This document shows, in pieces, positions 1-10,500 of a DNA stretch of 64,000 bases. A program made the translations under genes and the position numbers. The first letter of the stretch is position 1, and each line of letters opens with the position of its first letter. Origin of the DNA: Gautieria morchelliformis (lineage: Eukaryota; Basidiomycota; Agaricomycetes; Gomphales; Gomphaceae); the NCBI GenBank assembly GCA_015179125.1, contig WHVA01000233.1, forward strand, positions 62,001 through 126,000, in the 5' to 3' direction. The notes under the pieces are model-generated. The model was not told the DNA's origin. It saw only the letters and a list, made by a program, of their open reading frames with translations, and ran no database searches.

Positions 1-56
1 GATAGCTATAAAATAACAACCGCCACTAAATTACAAACGAATTTATAAAACACACT

Positions 57-2114
57 TTGGTTGCTTGCACTGGTCATGGCTCTGAATTATCTGGATCTTC
101 ACTCTCGAAAGCCCCACCTGGCTCCCTCGGTGGGCAGTTTAGGGTGGCACAAAATCAGATGGGAGGTCCTTCATCCGAGCAATCGGAGAAGCCACCCCTC
201 AGTTCTGAGACAGAAGGACCGACCGTCAACAAAATAAGTGTAAACTCAGCCCTAAGAAATAAAGGCCTGAAAAAACGTAAGAGTGACCAGCAAAAGCAAG
301 GTCACTCAGAAAAACATGACTTGAGGGCAAACACCCGAAGGAGCGGTGCCCGCTCGGCAGACCCGACCCCGCGAAGGGGAGGGGCGGGCAAAGACAAAGA
401 CAAGGGGTTGAGGCAACGACAACTGGAAGACTACTTCCAGGTAAGAAACACAACCACCACGCAAAATACCCAGCCTCCGACGCAAGGAGAGCCGGACGAA
501 GAAGAAAGACAGGAGCAAAGCCCCCCCGCACTTAACCAGATAAACAAACAACCCACCCAGCCTCCAGCGCAAGGAGAGCCGGACGGGGAAGAAAGATGGG
601 AGCAAAGCCCCCCCACGTACAACCAGACAAACGAACAGCCCGAAGAAAACCCCTTCCTAGAGCTGCACGTAGAAGACCTGATAACGTCCGAAGAAGAGGA
701 CGGAGCAGGTGAAGACAGCCACACACGGCTGAAACAAAGAATGAAAGACCGACAAACTAAAATCGGTAAGAAAAGAGGCATAACCATCGCCTCGTGGAAT
801 ACAAAAGGAAAAAATGACAGCAACCACAAGTCAAAGTGGAACGCAGTCGCAAGAATAATGAGGCTAAAAGGAATTGCAGTGTTGGCGGTCCAAGAAGCCA
901 GAATGAAAACAAATGAGGCGGAGGAAGCCTCGAAAGCAAACCCAGGAATCCTGTTCCTAGTGAACGGAGAACACTCCAACAAGCTAGGGACGTTGTTCAC
1001 CATAAACTTGGCAAAGATAAATGCCAAAGAGGCAGAAGTCATTATAGACCATAGACCACTGGTGCCGAATAGAGCCCAGATACTAAAACTGAAATGGGGA
1101 GACAACCAACAGCTAAACCTGTTGAATGTCTACGCCCCGAACGACACCGAAGAGAAAATAGACTTCTTTGAAACTATAAAGAGGTATCTGAATAAGAACA
1201 AGAAAGAAGCAATCTGCCTGTTGGGAGACTTCAACTGTGTCGAAAAAGACATAGACAGGAGCCCGGCCCACAAAGACAGAGAAAGAGTTACCGAAGCCCT
1301 TAAAGGGGTGACGAAAACAAGAAAACTAAAAGACATGTGGAGGCTACTAAACGAAAACGAGCTCGCCTTCACGTTCACACAAAAAGGGTAAGCTCGCTGG
1401 CCAGAATAGACAGAATATATATGACAGACGACATGGCAGAACTGACATACAACGCCACGATAGAGTCAAACTTCAACTTAAGCGATCACAGCCTGATTAC
1501 GGCAAAAATAATGGCCGACAATCTCCCGTACAGCGGAGAGGGCATGTGGAAATTAGATGAACAGACGCTAAACACAAAGGACTTTCAAAAGAGATTCGAA
1601 AAGCTGCTAGTGAAAAACAACACCTGGGTCAAAAAGTACCTAGAGGAAGAAGCAAACGCGGAAGGAGACAAAGAAAAGATAAAGCTCCTCCGCAGCGATG
1701 GGAACAACCCACAAGCAAAGTGGAAAGTCCTGAAAAAAAGAAGTAAAAAGAATAGCAATCGACGTGCAAAAGCGCGATAGAAAGAAAAAAGAAGCCATAA
1801 AAAAGAGCTTCAAGAAAGACATAAAGAAGGAGCTGGAAAAGGCCCAAAACCCGCACCTAACAGACGGGGAACGAAGAAAAGTGATGGAGGAGGCTCTCTT
1901 CCTAAAAGAAAAAGTTAATTAAACAGAGGCCAAAAACATAGAAAAGGCCAGAAAGTCCACAGAAGCCAGGTTCCTGAAAGAAGGAGAGTCAAACACAAAA
2001 TACTGGTTTGGACTGAACAAACCAAAGCTGCCGCCCAACACAATCCTGGGCCTGCAGGATGAAGAAGGAAGAATAACAAACTCCACAAGAGAAATGACGG
2101 AGATAGCCTCCTGA
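57..2114 (+). pseudogene. LINE ORF, N-terminal and endonuclease part (broken)
   Basis: The first open stretch runs from 57 to 1391 (first in-frame ATG at 159). Its first 230 or so residues are charged, Pro/Gln/Glu-rich and contain a tandem duplication. The endonuclease begins near 779 (IASWNTKGKND), with QEARM, NVYAPND and GDFN motifs, the last near 1230. The endonuclease continues in another frame at about 1390-1740, including the RIDRIYM and DHSLI motifs that close this fold. It then returns to the first frame, where two stop codons (1920 and 2112) separate it from the RT part. In active relatives this nicks target DNA for target-primed reverse transcription. Confidence 0.8.
471..640 (+). 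repeat. 87-bp tandem duplication inside LINE ORF
   Basis: Two copies of 87 bp (471-557 and 558 to about 640) encode Q-P-P-x-Q-G-E-P-D-x-E-E-R followed by EQSPP and NQ. They keep the reading frame and add 29 residues of acidic, Pro/Gln-rich linker before the endonuclease. Confidence 0.8.
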
Positions 2115-2144
2115 TACCATGGGCGACTACAAAAGAAACAAGTA

Positions 2145-5100
2145 ATGACGGCAGAAAGAGTAACAGCCGTAGAAAAAATGGAAAGGCTGGTAGACAAAAA
2201 GCTCACCGAAAGCCAAGCAGACATGATGGGGAAAGAAACCACCCTAAGAGAGATAAGAGTGGCAATAAAGGCCACGCAGAACGGAAAATGCCCCGGGCAC
2301 TCCGGAATAACATATGAGTTCTGGAAACAATGGACACCAGACGAAAAAAGACAACAAACGGGCAACGGACAAAAACACCCTGACATAACAAAGCTGCTAA
2401 AAGCCGTCTTCAACGATGTCGAAAGGCACAAAATGGAGGAAGACGAATACTCCAAGGGGATAATGTACCTCTTGTATAAGAAGAAAGACAAAACAAGAAT
2501 AGAAAACTATAGACCAGTGACACTACTGGAAACAGACTACAAAGTCCATACAAAAGTAATGGCAAACAGGCTCGGGGAAGTGGCGGGAGACCTGATCCAC
2601 GCGGATCAGGCAGGCTTCATCCCGGGAAGAAACCTGTACGACCACGCACGTCTGGCGGAAATAATGCCAGCCTACGCAGAAAGTGAACTGGAAGAGGGGC
2701 TAATCCTAAGCCTCGACCAGGAAAAAGCTTACGACAAGATTGACCACAAGTACATGTGGATCATACTGAGAAAGTTCGGATTCCCTGAACACTTCATAAA
2801 TCTAGTAAGAACCCTATACGGGAAAGCAACAGCAGTGATGGTAAATGGAGTAATACCAACGGCCGTAGAAATAAGGCGAGGAGCAAGGCAAGGAGACCCC
2901 ATGTCGTGCATCCTATACAACCTGTCAATAGAACCCCTAGCATGCGCACTAAGAAAGTCGAAGAAGCTAAAAGGCTACTCGACGCAGGGGATAAGAAAAC
3001 TCATAGCCAAACTGTTCGCAGACGACGCGATAATATACATGAAAGCTACAGACAGCTACAAAAGTGTAATGAAAACAGTACACTTGTTTGAAGTCGCCTC
3101 CACGGCGGTCTTCAACCTAGATAAAACAGAGGCGCTGCGGATAGGGAGCGAAGACTTCAGAAACAAAGTCATAACTACAAGAATGGTGGGAGACGAAAGA
3201 CTGCCAGACCATGTGAAAATCAAAAAAGACGGTGAACCCATGAGAACCCTCGGGTCATGGGTCGGAAACAAAGTCTCCATAAAAGATAAATTGAAAGACA
3301 TAATAGATAAACAAAAAGCAATAATGAACACATGGGCAAAGGGCCACCCCTCCCTAAGGGGAAAAGAATTAATACTGAAAGCGTTGGTCACGTCAAGGAG
3401 CTGGTTCCTAGCAACGGTAAACGGCATGCCCAAAGACGTAGAAAAAGAAATGACCAAAAACATGAAGAGCTTCCTATGGGATGGGAACGAAAGAGGGCTG
3501 ATGGAACTAAAAGCCGCCACAGCCAATAGAGAAGATGGAGGCCTCGGCATCCCAGACATAAAAGCAAGGCTCGCCGCAATACATGTAATGTGGCTACAAA
3601 AGTACCTAGCCATAGCAGAAAAACGCCCAGACTGGGCTTGGATAGCAGATAGACTCATATTCAGAGATATCAACCCTAAAGCAGTCCCGAAGGTAGACAC
3701 CGAATCGAGGATAAGCTGGTTGAAGCAAACGTGGAGGACCAAGCAAGGGTTACACTCCAGCCTGCTGACATCGTTAAAAGAGATGTTAAAGACGGCAGAG
3801 ACGTACAATGTCAGAATACAGGCCAGAAAGACAGATAGAGGCCTAAAAGAAAAAATGACGGTCTGGCACAATGTGGTCAAACCGAACGATAACTACAAGT
3901 GGAACAAAAAGGCAGCAAGATGCCTGAGAAAGAATCACAACGTAATTTCAATAAAAGACCTACAAAGGGCAAAGATAGGGGTAATAACCCCCAACAGAAA
4001 ATGTGAAAACCACCGCGCCTGCATGAACATGGTGAAAAACCTATACAAAGGTTACCCAGAAAAATGGGACCCCGAGAAAGGCACCCCCTATGCGGATGGG
4101 TTAGACCACACGACAGGGAGGAAACGAAAATACAGACGTTTCACAAAAACAGGTGAAAATGTAGCGAACCCAGACATAACAGAAAGGGAACACCCAGAGA
4201 ATGCAACAAGGATATTCCTGGACAAAGAAAAAAAAGAGGAGTGGCAGGCAAAGCCAACCTATAGAAAGCACCACAAAACAGGAAAGGAATGGGAAGTCTA
4301 CACAGACAGATCATGCCTCGACCCGAACACGGAGTCGGCCAGAACAGGGGCAGGAATATACTGCCAAGACAACGAAAATTACACAAGGGCCATAAGAGTG
4401 CCTGGAAAGAAACAAACAAACCAAAGGGGTGAACTAGTGGCCATATTGAAAGCCCTAGAAATGATACCAAAAGGAGACCCCCTGAAGATAAAGACCGATT
4501 CAACTTACGCAGCAGCCGGAATAATCGAAGGATTAAACAAATGGGAAGATATGGCTTGGCTCAACGTAGACAATGCTGACATCTTCAAGAAAATAAAATA
4601 CGAATTGACGATAAGAGGCGCGGTCACCACCTTTGAATGGGTGAAAGGACACGCCGGTACAAAAGGCAATGAAGAGGCAGATAGACTAGCCTCGGAAGGC
4701 GCAAATAAAGCCGAAGCAGATGAAATAGACCTGACCGTCCCAGAGGAATACAAACCCAAAGGGGCGAGGCTGCAGAGCCTAACTCAAAAATTAGCCTATG
4801 AGCTAATAATGAGAGGAAAAAACATTGACCCGGTAACGAAGACCGGAAAGAAAAAACTTGCCGAAACAAAGGCAGAACTACAAGAAACACTGGGTGTAAG
4901 CCCAACAGAAAGGGCAATATGGAAGACGCTAAAGTCGCCCACCATAAGGAGAAACATTGCAGACTTCCTATGGAAACTGCTACACGGAAGATTAAGAGTC
5001 GGAGTATACTGGAAAAACATACCCGGCTACGAGGAAAGGGCCAGCTGTAAAAAATGCAGAGGCCTAGAAACAATGGACCACATTTGGTTCGAATGCCAGA

Positions 5101-5573
5101 CCCCGGGCCGATCAGAGGTTTGGGACGCGGCAGAGACGCTCTGGAGAAAGACAACAGAGATAAAAGAAGGGGTAAATGAATGGATACACCCAAATGAACA
5201 CCTAATAAGAGGATTAGGAGCCGTAAAGAAGGCAGAATGCTTCTCTTCAACACGAACGCTGCAAAAATACAAGGACCTGGTCCTAGAAACAGCGAGGCTC
5301 CTATGGAAGATAAGAAACGAATCAACAATCGGAGAAAAAACCTCCACAAGAAAAGAAGTGAAGGCGAGATGGGTGGCAGAAATAAACCACCTAATACAAA
5401 GGGAACACTCAATGGCCCTGATACGAAAAGATAAACAAAAGAGAAGCCAGGACATAAAGCGCTTCAAGGAAAAATGGGTGTGCACGGACTATGCAGTGAC
5501 GCTACACAAAGATAACCTGACCATCAAAAGGTGGGACCAGGGGCTCCCAGGCGGAGAAACGGGAGAATGGTGA
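2145..5573 (+). CDS. LINE reverse transcriptase / RNase H polyprotein (1142 aa open frame)
   Basis: This is the intact 3' part of the LINE ORF; ATG 2145 is simply the first one after a stop and is probably not the natural start. RT motifs: YRPVTL near residue 122, SLDQEKAYDKIDH, RRGARQGDPMS, and the catalytic FADD box near residues 291-294 (nt 3015-3026). RNase H lies near residues 714-860, with YTDRS, an E in QRGELVA, TDST, and GNEEADRLA carrying the acidic residues. A zinc knuckle CKKC...H...C begins near residue 968 (nt 5046). It would copy LINE RNA at the nicked target. This stretch of 3.4 kb has no stop, which suggests fairly recent loss of activity. Confidence 0.9.
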   Translation: MTAERVTAVEKMERLVDKKLTESQADMMGKETTLREIRVAIKATQNGKCPGHSGITYEFWKQWTPDEKRQQTGNGQKHPDITKLLKAVFNDVERHKMEEDEYSKGIMYLLYKKKDKTRIENYRPVTLLETDYKVHTKVMANRLGEVAGDLIHADQAGFIPGRNLYDHARLAEIMPAYAESELEEGLILSLDQEKAYDKIDHKYMWIILRKFGFPEHFINLVRTLYGKATAVMVNGVIPTAVEIRRGARQGDPMSCILYNLSIEPLACALRKSKKLKGYSTQGIRKLIAKLFADDAIIYMKATDSYKSVMKTVHLFEVASTAVFNLDKTEALRIGSEDFRNKVITTRMVGDERLPDHVKIKKDGEPMRTLGSWVGNKVSIKDKLKDIIDKQKAIMNTWAKGHPSLRGKELILKALVTSRSWFLATVNGMPKDVEKEMTKNMKSFLWDGNERGLMELKAATANREDGGLGIPDIKARLAAIHVMWLQKYLAIAEKRPDWAWIADRLIFRDINPKAVPKVDTESRISWLKQTWRTKQGLHSSLLTSLKEMLKTAETYNVRIQARKTDRGLKEKMTVWHNVVKPNDNYKWNKKAARCLRKNHNVISIKDLQRAKIGVITPNRKCENHRACMNMVKNLYKGYPEKWDPEKGTPYADGLDHTTGRKRKYRRFTKTGENVANPDITEREHPENATRIFLDKEKKEEWQAKPTYRKHHKTGKEWEVYTDRSCLDPNTESARTGAGIYCQDNENYTRAIRVPGKKQTNQRGELVAILKALEMIPKGDPLKIKTDSTYAAAGIIEGLNKWEDMAWLNVDNADIFKKIKYELTIRGAVTTFEWVKGHAGTKGNEEADRLASEGANKAEADEIDLTVPEEYKPKGARLQSLTQKLAYELIMRGKNIDPVTKTGKKKLAETKAELQETLGVSPTERAIWKTLKSPTIRRNIADFLWKLLHGRLRVGVYWKNIPGYEERASCKKCRGLETMDHIWFECQTPGRSEVWDAAETLWRKTTEIKEGVNEWIHPNEHLIRGLGAVKKAECFSSTRTLQKYKDLVLETARLLWKIRNESTIGEKTSTRKEVKARWVAEINHLIQREHSMALIRKDKQKRSQDIKRFKEKWVCTDYAVTLHKDNLTIKRWDQGLPGGETGEW

Positions 5574-5581
5574 AAACAGAA

Positions 5582-5583
<2 letters not shown>

Positions 5584-5614
<31 letters not shown>
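5584..5614. repeat. (TA)n microsatellite in LINE 3' UTR
   Basis: About 29 bases of alternating T and A begin a few bases after the LINE stop codon. The 3' UTR goes on to a poly-A-rich tail at 5847-5870. Confidence 0.9.
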
Positions 5615-5617
<3 letters not shown>

Positions 5618-5871
5618 TACAATCATCATGATTATTGATACTAATAGCCAAGAGCCGCGTGGGATCAGAACCACGTCAAACCCGACTGTAGCCCCTACGG
5701 GCTGCGAGTGCGGGGCGGCGTACCTCAAAAGCCGGGCCAGCGACAAGGGAGCCCAGCCGACGAGGAGGGGGGGGTTTTAGTGGGTAAAAGACCCACACTG
5801 TCTCCCATTAGGGAGTTCGTCTGTTAGCAGATTTCCCCTCCCTGGCAAAAAAAAAAAAAAGAAAAAGAAAA

Positions 5872-6667
5872 CCCACCACCCTAACTGACCTCTGCAAACT
5901 AGCCCAATCCATCAATGCATGCTACTGAAAAAAACATCCAAGATCACTCATGAAACTTCCTGTCACAAAACATCAGTAAGCCCATCATTGCCATCGCAAC
6001 ACCCTCAACCGCCGCATACATGCTACACCCCCGTTCAAGTTTGGAGTATCTAAAAGGTCAAGCACTTGACGTATTCGCGTCCTCGACTACCTAGCTATTG
6101 TATGCCTTTTAGGAGGGTCTGTGGAACGTAAAATGTGGAGGCTCAGTATAATCTCGGGAACTGCCTGCTGCCCACCTGTTTCATGCATCTGTCACACCTC
6201 ATCATTTCTGCCTTTTCAAAACCCCGCCGACAGCTTGGCTCAATGTCGTCTGGGTCCGGTATTTTCATTGTTTCTCAGGCTTCTAACACTCTAGGGAACT
6301 GCCTGTCACACACCTGTTTCATGCATCTGTCACACCTCATCGTTTCTGCCTTTTCAAAACCCCACCGACAGCTTTTCTCAACGCCGTCTGGGCCCCGGTA
6401 TTTTCCTTGTTTTTCAGGCTTCTAGTTAGCTTTGACAGAGACCTATAAAACCTTCGTGATGAACCTCCAAGATATGATCAGAGGCAATCACCTGCGGGGC
6501 CCTTATGGATGTTCCACCCATACTCCCACTTGCAAAAGACAGCCTCGTGAATGTTTCTGGGAATGTTGCTATCATTGATTGTGGCCGAAGATGGAACAAA
6601 CTGACTGTTCACATATTGCCAACGTCCCCTGGTCCGATTGTAAGTTCGGTGTTATTGAGCCCAAGGC
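5872..6667. other. Intergenic between LINE and transposase region
   Basis: No convincing gene. It holds the 138-bp tandem duplication described separately. A short open stretch at 6505-6650 begins with a plausible ATG and could be a first exon of the ORF that follows, but I could not join it by a splice site that keeps the frame. Confidence 0.6.
6156..6425. repeat. 138-bp tandem duplication
   Basis: The unit beginning GGGAACTGCCTG at 6156 recurs at 6294 with a few substitutions, ending near 6425. Both copies end in CAGGCTTCTA. It contains several CACACCTC/TTTCATGCATC blocks and no recognised gene. Confidence 0.85.
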
Positions 6668-7420
6668 ATGCCAGAGTTAACTGTTCTATTCAAGACTATG
6701 ATACTGCATTTCTCTCCTACAGATTGTGACGGCACTGCCATGCCTGGATGGCTCGCAGACTCTGACCAGTCCGGTGACACAGATTCGGACACCCAGCCTT
6801 CTTCTCCTTCGCTCGAGCATGCATCCCCAACCTTCCAATCTGGCAAACCTTCCAATATCAAGACATCCACGGCATTAGTCACGGCCTCAAACCCATATGT
6901 ACCCTCTCAAACAAACTTCAGGGTGACCCAACGTCTAGATACCCTTCAACCTGGCAAACCTTCCAATATCAAGATGTCCACGGCATTAGTCACGGCCTCA
7001 AACCCATACGTACCCTCTCAAACAAACTTCAGGGTGACCCAACGTCTAGATATGGTATGGTTTTCATATACATTGCAATGGCGGGTGGCTCATATAAATT
7101 ACTTGAAGTCTTCCATGGCAATCAGAAGCACAGAGCCTGTGACGATGACAGGGTCTGCGATGCAGCGCAGTAGCCGATTGCAGTCCATTGTCACCCCGGT
7201 AACCAAGAACGCGACACAATTAGTAGGTATGAAACCTGGCAGTCAGAACCACGAGGTCAGCAAACATAACCGTGAGGCCAAACAGGAAACACCGAGCACT
7301 TCACGCAAACGTCGCAAGGTGTGGGAAATTTCCAAAGAGGAATGGGATGTGTACTTCCGTCCCACTGGTTGGATCAGGCCAGGTGATTGTCGTTATCGCA
7401 AAAGACCCGACCTTGCATGA
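6668..7420 (+). CDS. Hypothetical protein next to the transposase
   Basis: A 250-codon open stretch whose 5' boundary is uncertain: an acceptor-like CTCCTACAG precedes the DCDGTAMP segment. It is Ser/Thr-rich, contains an in-frame 111-bp duplication, and ends with a basic, conserved-looking block, KRRKVWEISKEEWDVYF, followed by a Trp/Arg-rich tail. I do not recognise the family. Its position just upstream of the transposase gene on the same strand suggests an accessory protein of the same element, or remains of one. The body may contain introns. Confidence 0.35.
   Translation: MPELTVLFKTMILHFSPTDCDGTAMPGWLADSDQSGDTDSDTQPSSPSLEHASPTFQSGKPSNIKTSTALVTASNPYVPSQTNFRVTQRLDTLQPGKPSNIKMSTALVTASNPYVPSQTNFRVTQRLDMVWFSYTLQWRVAHINYLKSSMAIRSTEPVTMTGSAMQRSSRLQSIVTPVTKNATQLVGMKPGSQNHEVSKHNREAKQETPSTSRKRRKVWEISKEEWDVYFRPTGWIRPGDCRYRKRPDLA
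6841..7062 (+). repeat. 111-bp in-frame tandem duplication
   Basis: Copies start at 6841 and 6952 and differ at only a few bases. Each encodes GKPSNIK.STALVTASNPY and continues to VTQRLD (37 residues). The length is a multiple of three, so the frame is kept; the near identity points to a recent event. Confidence 0.9.
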
Positions 7421-7590
7421 CATTATGAAACATAAGAAATATATATTGCTTGTTGTTATATAATATTGCTTGTTGTTTCTCATATGGACCATCGGAGTCA
7501 AATGTGATCACGTGGCCGGTCGTTTCTACATACCGAACCATCCTCTTCCATCCACCCAAGAGTCAGTCTTTGTGCAGATCCCCACTCATC

Positions 7591-10500
7591 ATGCCAGGAC
7601 CTCGGAGGAAAAAACTACCAGCAAGTAGGTGTTTGCCAATGGTATAAGTGACATGCACCATGTTCATTTGGATTCTAGATTTCGAGGTCCACGCAAATGA
7701 CAACAAACGGATTCGATGTCAGACATGTCAGGTATATGATGCCTGACCAGAGGACATGCATTGGATATGCCGCGCTGCTTCATCCACTCATAATAACAGC
7801 CGCACACATGTAGAGAACACACAGCGGCTCACACATCGGCGAGAGATGGCCGCGATGATGTATTCCAACATGATCGAAGCGCAAGTTGCTCACCCTGGGA
7901 ATGTCATTGGTGACCCACGTCCTCATATGCATTTGAATGATGACATGGGATTTCATGATGATAGAGAGGCTGAACGTGATATTGCTGTTGCTGGGATGCG
8001 ACATTGGATCGGCTTATTGAAGAGGAGCTAGAAGACTATGACGCTTATGCCGCAGAGCTATCCAATGACCTGGATGACGAGTCATCCCCAGATGATGAGG
8101 ATGTGACTGTCCCGGGTGCCATATTGGACCAGCAGGCATTCGGTGCGTCAGAGTATGACACATCTGCTCTCCTCTCATGATGATTTCTTTAGATCTCGAA
8201 AGTGTCCCATTGGTGGAACTCCAATCACACCTATCAGGCATATCTCAGGCAGGGGATTGGGCGCCATATCTGAACAAAACTGTGCGTACCTATGTAATGT
8301 CAACCATACGAGCAGCTTTGACATGACTCACAAACCAGATGTGTCTCATTGATCTACTTGATAACCTCCCTCGGCTTCGCTTGTCTCGGCGTCACATGGA
8401 AATGTTTTTATGGGTGATGAAGGAGTGTGGAGCCATCGATGTCCCCTCACAGTATGCACTTCGTCAGGTGCAAGCAATATTACAGGAAGCCTGTGGCATT
8501 ACTACCAACCGCTTCGTCAGCTCGGCCAAACATGTGCTCTATGTCAACAGTATCCCAGAGATTGTGGCAAAGGTATGTGAATGGGTGTTCATCCGTGCCA
8601 GAAATCTCATCGCTCATCAGGACTATGCAAACCCGCAAACGGCCCATCTCTTACAGCATTACCTGGAGGACACCAAAGGTCCCGTGTCAGAGATTTGGCA
8701 GGCTACACGGTGGAAAGAACTACCACCGGATCTGTTGACCCCAATGTTTCAGCATAAATTGAAGGACTACTACGTGGATGAACTTGCAGAAACTGTGACT
8801 GGCGAGTACGTGATCCCATACATGTGGATCATTCACGAAGGGGCACTATGCTGTGATGCCCGTCGAGCCTCAGTCACACCGGTAGGTAAATCTGGCCAGA
8901 GTACAGCTGAAGTATTGACAGTTCTCAGCACAGAAGGGACTCCAAGTCGAAAAAGACCTAGTGAATATTCGTGTGGATAAGCTCCTACACAACTATTTGG
9001 ACTTGAAATCCGAGGGGCCGATCATGTTTGCCGGTAAGCTCAGATTTGATTTGGAAGTGGTGCACTCAGGAACCAAGTGCGTGATTAGGAGAATCGCAAG
9101 GCTACCTCGAACGCATGCCCAACCCGTTGCGTGCCATAGTGGAACTGAATCCACGAGCGGAGTTGCATAAGAGGCCTGGGCCACCTTTGCTTTGTCTTTT
9201 TGTGGGCAGATGATGTCAGAGGTAACACGTCAAAGCTAATTAGTGCTCACAAAAACATCTATCACATGCATACGAACCTCCCTGGACAATTACTTCAGCA
9301 AGAATATTTCATACGCTTTGTATCCACATCACCCGAAGCCACCACACCTGAACAGTTTGAGGCGGTAAAGGAGGTGATCTTGTAAGTCACTTAACCTTGG
9401 GCTTAGGTATAGATGCTGAATGTTAAGTGCACATCATTAGAAAGAGCCAGAAGTCTCCGCCTCGAGTATTCCATGTGCACACACAACGGATGTGTAAATT
9501 CCGATTGGTGCTTCCAGGATTACCAGCTGACAATCCCCAACAATCTGAGGAGGCTAGTCATATCGGTCCTGGTGGTAATTGCAAGTGCCGGCATTGTTTT
9601 GTTGGTGGGCCTGCTGGGGTGCGAGAGTCAGATGAGGGTTATCATGCTTTGCACAAGGTAAGAACTGTCTGCCTCCTACTATTCGTTTGGATAACATGGG
9701 ATCAGCCGGGGGTGCCACGTATGGTGGAACACTTGACTGAAATCCGGCGACAATTAGACAAGGCCGTGGATGGGTCTCTGGCCCCAGTGAGCAGCATGCA
9801 GACGGCATCCGGAACTAAGGATCGGGTGACCCAGGGATGGATCCTCAAGATACTCGCCAAAGTCAAAGAACTCAAGAAGAGCGATCCAGGGCGATCCTTT
9901 GAATCAGTCCGTGCTGGAACTAAGATGTGGTTAGAGAACCAGCCGCATCATCTGTGGAGTCCCATATTAACAATTCAAGGTATTTGATGAGGCTCACGTG
10001 AGCATCTACTTTCAATTCATGCGCCTCCTTTGATAGGTTTGGACCCTCATCGCGATACTCCTGTGGAAATTCTCCACACAGTCCTTCTGGGGTCTGTCAA
10101 ATACATCTGGCATAGTTTGCATGCGAACATCAACGACATGCAACGCGAGCAGTTTATCACACGCCTTCAATGCACTGATATACGCGGGCTTTCTGTTCCT
10201 CCGATATGTGCATCTTACATGTCTCAGAATCGAAATGGCCTTGTCGGGAAACATTTCAAGACGCTAATGCAGACAATGCTCTTCCACGTCCATGGAATTG
10301 TGCCTAGCTCCATGTTCAAGCTCATCAACTCAATGGGCAAATTGGGTGCAGTTCTCTGGTATCATAGCATCCCCAACTTGGACCAGTATCTCGCGAGTCT
10401 GTTCATTTGGTCGCATTTGTATGAACTGTGTCGATTGTTGAGTTTGGCGCAGGGTGACCTACGCATCCTCATCGCTAATGTGCTGGATGCATTTGACCTG

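Larger units (their letters stand above)
1..5871 (+). mobile_element. LINE (non-LTR retrotransposon), probably Tad1 clade
   Basis: Order of parts on the plus strand: low-complexity N-terminal coding region, apurinic-type endonuclease, reverse transcriptase, RNase H, a C-terminal CCHC-like zinc knuckle, a 3' UTR with a (TA)n run, and a poly-A tail at about 5847-5870. Endonuclease plus RT plus RNase H with a terminal zinc knuckle is the layout of fungal Tad1-type LINEs; the clade is inferred, not proven. The left end lies at or beyond base 1, so the 5' end and target-site duplication cannot be seen. The copy is inactive: the ORF shifts frame near 1.39 kb and again near 1.74 kb, and has in-frame stops at 1920-1922 and 2112-2114. 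Confidence 0.9.

Noticed and set aside
431-1105. Minus-strand open frame across the LINE N-terminal region
   Set aside because: Mirror of a purine-rich coding strand; hydrophobic Ser/Leu-rich translation with no family.
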